In this document: piece by piece, positions 25,640 to 34,064 of the stretch
Numbering within the stretch: position 1 is the stretch's first letter
How the letters are laid out: every line of letters starts with the position of its first letter
Assembly (NCBI GenBank): GCA_903893315.1
Contig: CAITLU010000052.1
Location: 1-64,000 of the forward strand
DNA from: an uncultured bacterium
GTDB taxonomy: Bacteria > Desulfobacterota > Binatia > UBA1149 > CAITLU01
Reading direction: 5' to 3'
DNA: 64,000 nt
Made by a program: the position numbers and the translations under genes
Notes under the pieces: generated by a model
What the model saw: the letters and a program-made list of their open reading frames with translations, nothing else
Told to the model about the DNA's origin: nothing
The model's database searches: none

Positions 25640-26848
25640 TTACGCCACCGCCGTCGCTCTCTTCTCGAACTCTGCCAGGATCCTGCGGGCCACTACCATC
25701 TTGTGAACTTCGTCGGGTCCGTCGTAGATGCGTGCGAAGCGTGCGTGGCGATACATCATCGACAGCGGTCCGTCTTCGGTGACGCCTTCTGCGCCGTAGA
25801 TCTGCACGGCCTTGTCGATCACGCTGTGCAGCACCTTGGCACCGAAGAACTTGATCATCGAGATTTCTTCGCGTGCGCCGCCGGGGCCTTCCTTGTCGAT
25901 CTTGTGGGCGGCGTACAGCGTCATCAGCCGCGCGGCCAGGATGTCGGCGCGTGCTTCGGCGATCCAGTCCTGGATGTTGGCCTTGCGCGACAGCGTGCTG
26001 CCGAAGGCTTCGCGCAGCACTGCGCGCTGGCACATCAGTTCGAATGCGCGCTGGGCCTGACCGAGCCATCGCATGCAGTGATGGATGCGTCCCGGTCCCA
26101 GACGTTCCTGCGCGATCAGGAAGCCCGAGCCTTCGGGGCCGAGCATGTTCGTCAACGGCACGCGCACGTCTTCGTAGGAAATCTCGGCGTGGTGATTGAG
26201 GTTCTCGCCCATCACCGGGATGCCGCGCACGATGTTCACGCCCGGCGTGTCCAACGGCACCATGATCATGCTCTGGCGCTGGTGCGGTGCGGCGTCGGGA
26301 CTGGTCACCACCATCACGATCGCGAAGGCGGCACCGTGGGCTCCGCTGCTGAACCAGGCGTGCTTGTTGATGACCCAGTGGTCGCCGTCGCGGCGCGCGC
26401 TGCCGCGCAGCAGTTTGGGATCGGAGCCTGCGGTTTCGGGCTCGGTCATCGAGAAGCAGCTTCGCACGTCGCCGGCTACCAGCGGCGCCATCCAGCGCTG
26501 TTTCTGTTCAGAACTGCCCCAGCGGTACAGGATTTCTGCGTTGCCCGAGTCCGGCGCCTGCGAACCCATGCACGCGGGTCCGTAGGGGCTGCGGCCGAGC
26601 ACTTCGTTCACGTAGGCGTAGTGCAGGAAGGGGATGCCTGCTCCGCCGCCCTCGGCCGGCAGATGGAAGGCCCAGTAGCCGAGTTGCTTGGCCTTTTTCT
26701 GGACCTCGACCACGGCGGGCGGGAAGGCCGCTGCGCCGATTGCGATCGGGGACTCCGGCTCGCCTTCGAGCGTGTAGACGTGCTCGTTCATGAAACGATG
26801 GATGTTGGCGACCAGGTCGGCGACGTCGGCGGGAATGTCGAAGTTCAT
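25640..26848 (-). CDS. Acyl-CoA dehydrogenase, ACAD10/11-like
   Basis: ATG at 26848 (MNFDIPADVADLVANIHRFMNEH) with GGAG 6 bases upstream gives 402 residues; it overlaps the SprT-like stop as ATGA. Typical blocks are SPYGPACMGSQAPDSGNAEIL, SCFSMTEPETAGSDPKLL, VINKHAWFSSGA and QIYGAEGVTEDGPLS. The active-site strand is RIYDGPDEVHKMVVA, again with Asp in the catalytic slot as in ACAD10/11. It is similar in design to the enzyme at 8038-9264 and may be a distant paralogue. Substrate is unknown. A terminator follows the gene. Confidence 0.9.
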   Translation of the reverse strand: MNFDIPADVADLVANIHRFMNEHVYTLEGEPESPIAIGAAAFPPAVVEVQKKAKQLGYWAFHLPAEGGGAGIPFLHYAYVNEVLGRSPYGPACMGSQAPDSGNAEILYRWGSSEQKQRWMAPLVAGDVRSCFSMTEPETAGSDPKLLRGSARRDGDHWVINKHAWFSSGAHGAAFAIVMVVTSPDAAPHQRQSMIMVPLDTPGVNIVRGIPVMGENLNHHAEISYEDVRVPLTNMLGPEGSGFLIAQERLGPGRIHHCMRWLGQAQRAFELMCQRAVLREAFGSTLSRKANIQDWIAEARADILAARLMTLYAAHKIDKEGPGGAREEISMIKFFGAKVLHSVIDKAVQIYGAEGVTEDGPLSMMYRHARFARIYDGPDEVHKMVVARRILAEFEKRATAVA

Positions 26849-27474
26849 TGCTTGCTCCGTTGGCGGCGGCAGGTGAGGGAACGCTCGCGGCGGCGGCGAC
26901 CCTCGGCTGTATCGATCTCCATTGCAACGGCTTTGCCGTTTCTGGTGCAGTTGGCGCAGCGCAGGCGCTGCATCGGCCGCGTCTCCGTCCGCGAACTGCG
27001 GCAGACCGGGCAACGGTGGATGAAGAAGGCAATGCTGTATCCCGCGCTCCTCAGCGCCGAGCCGCTACGCACCACTACCGGGATGCGCACGCGCGGCTCG
27101 AAGCCTGCGGCCTCCATCAGGTGCTGCCACTCCTCGCCGTGCGGTTGGCAGTTCGTGCCATAGCGTTCGTAGACCGCGGCGTGGGCGGCCTCGTGACAGA
27201 GAACCTCGGGCATCAGGTAGGACTGGGCACTGAGCAGCGAGGGCGTCAGCCGGATGAGACGATCACTTTGATAACAACGCCCGAACGCGCGTCGTAGTCG
27301 CGGCGAGAACTCGACGCGCAGGTCGTGTGACAGTCGTGAAATCTTCCACGTCCTGAGCCAGCTCTCGAGCATCCGCTGATGTCTTGACGTCAGCGTCAGC
27401 GCGGGGCCGGCTGTCTGGGGACGGGCCGGGGCAGGGCGAGGGGTGGAGGTTGCCACGGGCGCGGAACCTAGCAC
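26845..27474 (-). CDS. SprT-like zinc metallopeptidase-fold protein
   Basis: This 209-residue protein has the zinc motif CHEAAHAAVYERYG (HEAAH at 94-98), a third ligand-like His112 in PHGEEW, and a C-terminal zinc ribbon CPVC...CANC (Cys155, 158, 173, 176). That is the SprT/Spartan-type arrangement. Eukaryotic relatives cut DNA-protein crosslinks; bacterial SprT function is poorly known. The first 28 residues are a Pro/Ala-rich tail and the C-terminus is strongly basic, which could favour nucleic acid contact. Its stop overlaps the start of an acyl-CoA dehydrogenase, an odd pairing that may only reflect gene packing. Confidence 0.85.
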   Translation of the reverse strand: MLGSAPVATSTPRPAPARPQTAGPALTLTSRHQRMLESWLRTWKISRLSHDLRVEFSPRLRRAFGRCYQSDRLIRLTPSLLSAQSYLMPEVLCHEAAHAAVYERYGTNCQPHGEEWQHLMEAAGFEPRVRIPVVVRSGSALRSAGYSIAFFIHRCPVCRSSRTETRPMQRLRCANCTRNGKAVAMEIDTAEGRRRRERSLTCRRQRSKQ

Positions 27475-27583
27475 GGAGGCGCCGGGGCGCCAGTCGGAGC
27501 CCGAAACGCCGAGGTGCGGCCCGATTTGCTTTGGGTTGCGGTTTTTTGTCTCGCGCCGGGGCCGGTCGCAGGGACGAAACGGG

Positions 27584-28231
27584 TCAGTCCTGCGAGGCCT
27601 CGCGCCGGAAACGGCGCCCGAGAGAATCGACCAGGACGTACAGCGCCATCAGTACGGCCGCTGCCGCGACGAACCACAGGAGTTTTGCCTTCAGTACCAG
27701 CACCAGTGCTTCGGGGTTCGTGAGCAGATCCGGCTGGTCGGTCAGGACGCGGGCGCCGAACCACGCCAGCACGGTGCTCCACAGAAAAGAGCCGGCCAGT
27801 GTCATCGCGCTGAACGTCGCGAACGGCATGCGCGCGGCGCCGGCCGGAAGCGAGACCAGATGCCGCACTACCGGCAGCAGCCTGGCGAAAAAGATTCCCG
27901 CCGCCGAGTAGTGGAGAATCCACTGCTCGGCCAGCAGCCACTTCTTCTCCGGAACCAGGAAGTACTTGCCGTAGCGCAGGATGAGCGGCCTGCCGAGGCG
28001 CTGCGCGACGAAGTACGAGATCGCCGAACCGCTCCAGGATCCGAGCGTCGAAGCCAGCACCACACCCCAGAAGCTGAACTGTCCCCGTTCGGCCCAGTAG
28101 GCAGCGGGCGGGACGACTATTTCGCTCGGGATCGGAAAGACCGTCGACTCGATCGCCATCAACAGGAAAACGCCGGCGTAACCCCACTGCAGCGAGAGGC
28201 GGAACCATAGTGCGAACAGCGCGTGGAACAT
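27584..28231 (-). CDS. DedA-family membrane protein
   Basis: This 215-residue inner-membrane protein has the DedA core: YAGVFLLMAIESTVFPIPSEIVVPPAAYWA (re-entrant segment with the conserved Glu), GSWSGSAISYFVAQRLGRP and FFARLLPVVRHLVSLPAGAARMPFATF (the F-x-R-x-x-P-x-x-R motif). Several hydrophobic helices follow. DedA proteins are linked to membrane lipid flipping and proton-motive homeostasis. It lies 106 bases after the selenoprotein gene on the same strand and ends before the SprT-like gene, so it may be co-transcribed. Confidence 0.93.
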   Translation of the reverse strand: MFHALFALWFRLSLQWGYAGVFLLMAIESTVFPIPSEIVVPPAAYWAERGQFSFWGVVLASTLGSWSGSAISYFVAQRLGRPLILRYGKYFLVPEKKWLLAEQWILHYSAAGIFFARLLPVVRHLVSLPAGAARMPFATFSAMTLAGSFLWSTVLAWFGARVLTDQPDLLTNPEALVLVLKAKLLWFVAAAAVLMALYVLVDSLGRRFRREASQD

Positions 28232-28337
28232 GGTCGCGGGACTCTAGCGGTCCGGGCGTGAATGGACAACGCCGCGGCTTGTCCTGCGACGTTGCGCTCG
28301 AGCCGCGGCGCCGCCGGACGGAGAATTCACGGACCGA

Positions 28338-28679
28338 TCAGAGCATGGCGGCCCGATACGCGTCTTCGTCGAAACCGACCAGCAGTGTCTTGCCGACTCG
28401 CAGCGTCGGGGCTCGCAGGTTGCCGGTGGGGCCGAGCATCGCGTCGACGCACTGGCTCGGCGCTTTGCCGCCGGTCTGGAACTCGATCACCTTCTTGCCT
28501 TTGGCCACGATCACCCTGGTCGCATCGCGCGCCAATCTTGCTGCATCGTCGCGGCCGAGTTTGGCGGATGCCGAAACGACTTCAGTTGCCACCAGTGCGT
28601 TGGCGTCCAGAAACTTGGACGCTTTGATGCAACTGGTTCAACCGTTGCGGTGATAGTACCAGTCGAGTTTCCTGGCCAT
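28338..28679 (-). CDS. ArsC-like selenoprotein (in-frame UGA at codon 14)
   Basis: ATG at 28679 with GGGAGG about 8 bases upstream starts MARKLDWYYHRNG, reaches TGA (28640-28638), and continues in frame as TSCIKASKFLDANALVATEVV to a normal stop. Reading TGA as selenocysteine gives 113 residues with a U-T-S-C redox motif right after a first beta strand, in the thioredoxin/ArsC position. The remainder (KLGRDDAARLARDATRVIVA, then PTGNLRAPTLRVGKTLLVGF with the cis-Pro-like 'RAPT') matches small ArsC-family proteins, some of which are known to use Sec. An internal GTG (28592) would give an 84-residue protein lacking strand 1 and the active site. A SECIS-like hairpin follows the TGA. Likely a thiol/selenol reductase; substrate unknown. 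Confidence 0.85.
28591..28637 (-). promoter_or_regulatory. Bacterial SECIS-like hairpin directly after the UGA
   Basis: Immediately after the TGA the minus strand reads ACCAGTtGC, six unpaired bases, then GCGTCC-AAGTTTCT-GGACGC, CAAC, and GCACTGGT. The outer ACCAGT.GC pairs with GC.ACTGGT, with one bulged T. The inner GCGTCC/GGACGC is a perfect 6-bp stem, extendable by an A-T pair. The apical loop then reads AGTTTC, with G second, starting 23 bases after the UGA. Loop distance (about 16-37 bases) and an early loop G are the usual bSECIS criteria for SelB. Being within coding sequence is normal for bacteria. Confidence 0.75.
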
Positions 28680-28880
28680 GACGGGAACCTCCCGGTGCAG
28701 ATATATTCTGAAGTGGGCGTGCCGGTCGCCGCCGCCCCACCGCGAACCTCACCTCGACTTCCGCATGGGGCGGCGACCGGTGACGGCAAGAGATACGAAA
28801 ACCACAGACAACCGAACCGCACGCCGTTTTTCCTGTGCGTTATCCTCTCAACTCGCGCGCGTCGACACGACACCGCCGGA

Positions 28881-30155
28881 TCATGCCGGCGACAGCAAAA
28901 CGCCCTGTGTGCGCAACTCCTCGCGCAGTGACGCAACGTCGAGTGCGGAGGGCGTCGTCTCACGCAGCACGGCAAGCGCCGCCGCCGTGCCCGCGGCCTG
29001 CCCCGTGACCATGCAGGCCGGGATTTCCTTGGTTGCGTGATGGGTTCGATGGTCGACCGAGATGCAGCGGCCGGCCGCCAGCAGGTTGTTGAACTCGCGC
29101 GCCAGCAGCGATCTGTAAGGAAGCCAGTACAGCGCTCCGTACTTGGTCCAGTGTCCGGTCAGTCCGATCGCGTCGTCGAGCGGGCGATCCATGTCGTCGC
29201 GTGCGAGCACGTAGCGTCCTGACAGACGGCGGCTTTCGGTGATGCCGAGGTCACGAGCGATCTCGCACAAATGAGCGCGCTCGAAACCCGGCGCTTCGCG
29301 TCGCAGTCTTTCGAATTCCTCCATCACCACGCGGCGGCATTCGAGTTCGGCGAAGGTCAGGTCGTCGGGATTCGTCGCGTCGATCTTGCGAATCACGCGC
29401 TCAGTGGCGCCCCACGGAAACAGCACCTGGCCATCGTTGACCGTGCGGAAGCACCACGCGCCGCCGGCCTGGGCTTTGTCGACGTCGACGCCGCCGACGC
29501 GGAACCACAGCCACGGCAGCACCTTTTCAGTTTCGTGAGCACAGCCGGCCGACGCGAAGATGTCGCCGTCGCCGCTGGCGTCGATCACGACATCGGCGAG
29601 GATCGCGAAACGTCCGGACTTCGATTGGAAGACTACGCCGCGTACCCGGTCGCCGTCGCGTATCGCCTCGCACGCCCAGCAGTGCAGCAGCAGTTCGGCT
29701 CCCGAATCCACGACCATTTCGGCCATCACCGCGCGCAGCGCTTCGGGATCGTAGGCCACCGAGTATCGAACGCGGTGAGGCGGCGAGCCCCACACCAGTC
29801 CCCATTGCCTCTGCACGTCGAGGAAAGCCTCGAGGTCGCTGCCCCATTGCGTCTTGTCCGGGAAGAACGCGGCGCCTCGCGCGGCCAGACGTTCGGTCAT
29901 CTCCTGGCAGAGTCCGCTGATCACTTGATGACCGGCGCCGTCGTCGAGGGTCAGGAACAGCGCGATCAGTCCGCCGGTGGCCAGACCGCCGAGCGTGCCG
30001 TGGCGTTCGACCAGGATCGTGTCGGCGCCGCTGCGTGCCGCCGCCACCGCCGCGGTAACTCCGGCTGCTCCGCCGCCGACCACCAATACCTGGGTTCGAT
30101 GCCGCACCGGCGTGCGCCGGCTCGGCTCTTCTATCCATTCGAGCCGCTTCGTCAT
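28881..30155 (-). CDS. FAD-dependent oxidoreductase (FAD_oxidored family)
   Basis: This 424-residue flavoprotein has an N-terminal dinucleotide-binding motif VLVVGGGAAGVTAAVAAARSGADTILVERHGTLGGLATGG. It also has the family's DVVIDASGDGDIFASAGCA block and a C-terminal LAAGRCISVDHRTHHATKEIPACMVTGQAAGTAAALA. These fit PF12831-type FAD oxidoreductases, whose substrates are mostly unknown. No signal peptide is seen. It lies 201 bases upstream of the selenoprotein gene on the same strand; that gap (28680-28880) has nothing assignable. Divergent from iorA. Confidence 0.85.
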   Translation of the reverse strand: MTKRLEWIEEPSRRTPVRHRTQVLVVGGGAAGVTAAVAAARSGADTILVERHGTLGGLATGGLIALFLTLDDGAGHQVISGLCQEMTERLAARGAAFFPDKTQWGSDLEAFLDVQRQWGLVWGSPPHRVRYSVAYDPEALRAVMAEMVVDSGAELLLHCWACEAIRDGDRVRGVVFQSKSGRFAILADVVIDASGDGDIFASAGCAHETEKVLPWLWFRVGGVDVDKAQAGGAWCFRTVNDGQVLFPWGATERVIRKIDATNPDDLTFAELECRRVVMEEFERLRREAPGFERAHLCEIARDLGITESRRLSGRYVLARDDMDRPLDDAIGLTGHWTKYGALYWLPYRSLLAREFNNLLAAGRCISVDHRTHHATKEIPACMVTGQAAGTAAALAVLRETTPSALDVASLREELRTQGVLLSPA

Positions 30156-30642
30156 CGGCGTGCCGGCAACCGCAAGGCGTGCTCGAGCACGGCGCGGCAG
30201 CAGCCCGAGCCGGTGAGCTTCCCGCCGCGGGAGAGCCGCTGGTGCTCAGTATCACCCGGCCTGCGCTGCCCGGCCGCGGCATGTGGATGGTCGATGTCTT
30301 CGTAGCTCGCTGATCGCATGGTCCCGCACTGCCACACGGCGCGCGCAATTGGAAGGACACGCGGCCGAGGTTCCGCGAGGTGCTCGTGCGACATCGACGG
30401 CTCGGCGCGACGCGCGACGCGCAGCATCGGCGGCCTTCGCCGTCGTCGCGCCGTCGCCTTCAGTCGTGTTGCGTGGGGGTGAAGGGAACGTCAAAATGCC
30501 GGGCCTTGCGGCGTCACGATGTTAGTTTGATCGAGCGGCCTGCGTGCGGTCCCGCGGGATCAGAGCCCGGGACCGCACGTGAAGACCGACTTGCGGCCGC
30601 CGCACGAGGTCGGCAGAAAATGTTACGACGGCTTCCTACAAT
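30156..30642. promoter_or_regulatory. Divergent intergenic region with a strong hairpin before iorA
   Basis: No gene is recognisable in these 487 bases. At 30543-30554 and 30568-30579, CGTGCGGTCCCG and CGGGACCGCACG form a perfect 12-bp stem with a 13-base loop, ending 63 bases before the iorA ATG. No T-run follows on the plus strand, so it may be a leader structure, a protein operator or a processed 5' end. Promoters for the FAD oxidoreductase and iorA must also lie here. Confidence 0.55.
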
Positions 30643-32262
30643 ATGAATGATCCAAACAAATTGTTGCTGAGCGGTGATGAAGCCGTGGCGCGCGCCGCTC
30701 TGGATGCCGGGGTGATATTGGGCACCGGTTATCCAGGCACGCCGTCCACGGAAATCCTGGAGTGCTTTTCGCAGCTCGGCGGACGCGCGCAGTGGGCTCC
30801 GAACGAAAAGGTCGCGCTCGAAGTCGCGCTCGGTGTCGCATTCGCGGGCGCTCGCGCCATGGTCACGATGAAACACGTGGGCGTGAACGTCGCCGCCGAT
30901 CCGTTGTTCACTTCGGCCTACACGGGCGTGAGCGGCGCGTTGCTGGTGGTGTCGGCCGACGATCCCGGCATCGCTTCGAGCCAGAACGAACAGGACAACC
31001 GCCATTACGCTGTGGCCGCAGGCCTGCCGATGCTGGAACCGTCGGATTCGCAGGAGGCCTACGATTTCACCCGCGCGGCGTTGGAGACCTCGGAGCGCTG
31101 GAAGATACCGGTGCTGCTGCGTCTTACCACGCGCGTCTGTCACAGCCGGACCCTGGTTCATCCCCGCGCGGCCGGTCCGGCGCCGAAGACTCCTCATTTC
31201 GAGCGCGACATTCGCGGGCGTGTGATGATCCCCGCCTATGCACGTCCGGCCCATCGCCGCCTGCGTCAGAAATTGTCCGAGATCCAGGTCTGGAACGAGA
31301 CCAGTACGCTGAACCGGGTGATCGACGGCGACCGCAAGCTCGGCGTCATCACGTCGGGCGTTTCCTACATGCACCTGCGTGAAGTAGCGCCGCACCTTCG
31401 AGTGCTGAAACTCGGGTTCACCTATCCGCTGCCGATGGAAACGATCCGCGCTTTCGCGGCCGGCGTGGAGCGCTGCCTGGTGCTCGAAGAAGGCGACCCG
31501 TACCTGGCCGACGCGATCCGCGCCGCGGGCGTGGTGGTCGAGAGCAAACCGGAGATGTACCGCTTCGACGAACTCGACGCCGGCCGTGTGCGGCGCATCC
31601 TGGCAGGCGATACTTCGCCGGAGACGCCTGTTCCGTCCGGCAAGCCGCCGCAACTGTGCGTCGGTTGCTCGTATCGCTACGTGTTCGAAGCGTTTCGTAA
31701 ACTCGACTGCATCGTTGCCGGCGACATCGGCTGTTACACGCTCGGAGCGGTGCCTCCATTCGAGGCCATCGACGCTTGTGTGTGCATGGGAGCCAGCATC
31801 GGCGTGGGGCTGGGGATGCGCCATGTGCTGCCGGCCGAAGAAGCGCGGCGCGTCGTTAGCGTGATCGGCGACAGCACCTTCGTGCACGGCGGAATCACCG
31901 GTCTGGTCGAGATGGTTTACAACCCGCCGCCTACCGGCCACGTGGTGCTGATCCTCGACAACGCCACGACGGCGATGACCGGCCACCAGGAGCATCCCGG
32001 CACCGGCCGCACGCTGGAACACGAGCCGACCGGCAAACTGTCGATCGAAGATCTGGCGCGCTCCGTCGGTATTCCCAACGTGGTGGTCTGCGATCCGGCG
32101 ACCGACAAGCCGGGTTTCGAGCGGCTGCTGCGCGATTGTCTCGGCAACGGCCAGCTCAACCTGATCGTCGCGCGCCGCCCGTGCCTGCTCATCGCCGGCA
32201 AAATCAAAGACTACGAACGCGCCGCAGAGCAGTGCTGCGAAACTCTCGCGCAGGAACCATGA
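30643..32262 (+). CDS. iorA: Indolepyruvate ferredoxin oxidoreductase, alpha subunit (no C-terminal ferredoxin domain)
   Basis: This 539-residue thiamine-diphosphate enzyme subunit oxidatively decarboxylates aryl 2-oxoacids to aryl-acetyl-CoA. It opens KLLLSGDEAVARAALDAGVILGTGYPGTPSTEIL, has the HVGVNVAADPL and VVSADDPGIASSQNEQDNR blocks, and a TPP-binding half with AGDIGCYTLGAVPPFEAIDACVCMGASIGVGLGM and GDSTFVHGGITGL. Usual IorA proteins end with a ferredoxin-like region carrying two 4Fe-4S clusters after the ARRPC motif. Here the chain stops about 27 residues after LIVARRPCLLI, and the next gene begins by ATGA overlap, so the domain is absent, not frameshifted. Electrons must leave by another carrier. 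Confidence 0.9.
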   Translation: MNDPNKLLLSGDEAVARAALDAGVILGTGYPGTPSTEILECFSQLGGRAQWAPNEKVALEVALGVAFAGARAMVTMKHVGVNVAADPLFTSAYTGVSGALLVVSADDPGIASSQNEQDNRHYAVAAGLPMLEPSDSQEAYDFTRAALETSERWKIPVLLRLTTRVCHSRTLVHPRAAGPAPKTPHFERDIRGRVMIPAYARPAHRRLRQKLSEIQVWNETSTLNRVIDGDRKLGVITSGVSYMHLREVAPHLRVLKLGFTYPLPMETIRAFAAGVERCLVLEEGDPYLADAIRAAGVVVESKPEMYRFDELDAGRVRRILAGDTSPETPVPSGKPPQLCVGCSYRYVFEAFRKLDCIVAGDIGCYTLGAVPPFEAIDACVCMGASIGVGLGMRHVLPAEEARRVVSVIGDSTFVHGGITGLVEMVYNPPPTGHVVLILDNATTAMTGHQEHPGTGRTLEHEPTGKLSIEDLARSVGIPNVVVCDPATDKPGFERLLRDCLGNGQLNLIVARRPCLLIAGKIKDYERAAEQCCETLAQEP

Positions 32263-32735
32263 GCGAGCGCGTCACCAACATCATCATCGCCGGTCTGGGC
32301 GGTCAGGGCGTACTTACGGCGTCGGCTATCGTCTCGGAGCTGGCGTTTCGGGCCGGGTTCGACGTCAAGCAGAGCGAACTGCACGGCATGAGTCAGCGCG
32401 GCGGCTCGGTCAGCAGCGATATCCGTTTCGGCCGTGAGGTTTTCAGTCCGATGGTGCCGACCGGCGCGGCGGATTATCTCGTGGTGGTCGCGCCCGATCA
32501 GGTGGAGGTCAACCGCTACCAGCTCCGTCCCGGTGGCGTGCTGGTCGAGCCCGGCGCCGTCGATGCGGCTGAACTGATCAACAAGAAGAGTTCCAACGTG
32601 GCGCTGCTCGGCATACTGAGCCGCCACCTCGATTTCAGCGAAGCTGCGTGGCTCGAAGTGATCGCTGCGGTGTTTCCCGAAAAGCTGCTTGCCGCCAACT
32701 TGCAGGCATTCGCGCTGGGACGAGAGCGAGCGTGA
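32259..32735 (+). CDS. iorB: Indolepyruvate ferredoxin oxidoreductase, beta subunit
   Basis: ATG at 32259 overlaps the iorA stop (ATGA) and gives 158 residues; the open frame further upstream lies inside iorA. The family opening NIIIAGLGGQGVLTASAIVSELAFRAGFDVKQSELHGMSQRGGSV matches the gamma-domain of 2-oxoacid:acceptor oxidoreductases, which completes the substrate-binding site with the alpha subunit. It is somewhat shorter than many IorB proteins (about 190-200), with the C-terminal part trimmed. Its stop overlaps the ligase start. Confidence 0.92.
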   Translation: MSERVTNIIIAGLGGQGVLTASAIVSELAFRAGFDVKQSELHGMSQRGGSVSSDIRFGREVFSPMVPTGAADYLVVVAPDQVEVNRYQLRPGGVLVEPGAVDAAELINKKSSNVALLGILSRHLDFSEAAWLEVIAAVFPEKLLAANLQAFALGRERA

Positions 32736-34051
32736 CCACCGGCGCTGCGCATCGTCATCCGATCAGCACGCCGGATTTCCTGTCGCTCGACGAATTGCGG
32801 TCCACCCAGTTAGTACGACTTTGCCGGACCGTGCAGCGAGCCTACGACAACGTGCCGCTGTTTCGCCGGCGCATGGAAGAGCTGGATCTGGAACCGGCCG
32901 ACCTGCGCTCGCTCGACGACGTGACGCGGCTGCCTTTCACGGTGAAGTCGGATCTTCGCGACACCTATCCGTTCGGGATGTTCGCGAGTCCGATGAAGGA
33001 CGTTGTCAGGTTGCACGCATCGAGCGGCACCACCGGCAAACCGATCGTCGTCGCGTACACGGCGGGCGACATCGAGGTGTGGACCGAGACGATGGCGCGC
33101 AGCTACGCGGCCTGCGGCTGGCACGCCGGTGACATCGTGCAGAACTCGTACGGTTACGGTTTGTTCACCGGCGGTCTCGGTGCGCACTACGGCGCCGAGG
33201 CTCTGGGCGCCACGGTAATTCCTGTCTCCGCGGCCAACACCGAACGGCAGTTGATGATCATGAAGGATTTCGGCGTGACGGCGATCTGCGCCACGCCGAG
33301 CTATTTCCTGCACCTGATCGATCAATCGGTCGAGATGGGGATCGACATGAAGGAACTGCCGCTGCGCTCGGCGGTGCTCGGCGCGGAACCGTGGACCGAA
33401 GACATGCGCAAGCGTATCGAAGCGGAAAGCGGCATCACCGCTTACGACATGTACGGGTTGTCGGAGATCATCGGTCCGGGCGTCGGCATCGAATGTCCGT
33501 GCAAGGCCGGCCTGCACATATTCGAAGATCACTTCCTGGCCGAGATCATCGATCCCGAAACGCTCGAACGCGTGCCCGACGGCACCGAAGGAGAACTGGT
33601 ACTGACGACGCTCAGCAAGGAGGCGATGCCGATGATCCGCTACCGCACGCGCGACATCACCGCGTTCGTCAACGGACCGTGCGAGTGCGGAAGGAACCTT
33701 CGCCGTATTCGCCGTATCGGCCGCCGCAGCGACGACATGCTGATCATCCGCGGCGTCAACGTATTCCCGTCACAGATCGAGGCGGCCCTGCTGCGCGTCG
33801 AAGGAACGCTGCCGCATTACCGTATCGTGCTGACGCGCGAACAGGATCTCGATCAGATCGAAGTGCAGGTCGAGGTGACGCACGAAGCGCTGCGCGACGA
33901 AGCGCGGGGACTCGAAGAACTGCAGCGCAAGGTCGCGCGTTCGATCGAGTCGATCACCGGAATCCGCACCGCACTGACGCTGGTGGCACCGCACACCATT
34001 GAGCGCAGCGAAGGCAAGGCCCGGCGCGTGATCGACCGGCGCGTGATGTGA
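32732..34051 (+). CDS. paaK: Phenylacetate-CoA ligase family, AMP-forming
   Basis: GTG at 32732 overlaps the iorB stop (GTGA) and gives 439 residues, the usual PaaK length. It has the adenylate P-loop HASSGTTGKP, QNSYGYGLFTGGLGAHYGAEALGATVIPVS, the A5-type YDMYGLSEIIGPGVGIEC, and the C-terminal lid GRRSDDMLIIRGVNVFPSQIE. It forms an aryl-acetyl-CoA from acid, ATP and CoA. With IorAB it would let the cell interconvert aryl-pyruvates, aryl-acetates and their CoA esters. No paa ring-oxygenase genes are nearby, so further breakdown is not shown here. Confidence 0.93.
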   Translation: MTTGAAHRHPISTPDFLSLDELRSTQLVRLCRTVQRAYDNVPLFRRRMEELDLEPADLRSLDDVTRLPFTVKSDLRDTYPFGMFASPMKDVVRLHASSGTTGKPIVVAYTAGDIEVWTETMARSYAACGWHAGDIVQNSYGYGLFTGGLGAHYGAEALGATVIPVSAANTERQLMIMKDFGVTAICATPSYFLHLIDQSVEMGIDMKELPLRSAVLGAEPWTEDMRKRIEAESGITAYDMYGLSEIIGPGVGIECPCKAGLHIFEDHFLAEIIDPETLERVPDGTEGELVLTTLSKEAMPMIRYRTRDITAFVNGPCECGRNLRRIRRIGRRSDDMLIIRGVNVFPSQIEAALLRVEGTLPHYRIVLTREQDLDQIEVQVEVTHEALRDEARGLEELQRKVARSIESITGIRTALTLVAPHTIERSEGKARRVIDRRVM

Positions 34052-34064
34052 ACGCGCGACCTCG

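Noticed and set aside
28338-28592. 84-residue non-seleno reading starting at GTG 28592
   Set aside because: It lacks the first beta strand, the redox motif and a ribosome site; the upstream ATG with GGGAGG and Sec reading explains the whole sequence better.
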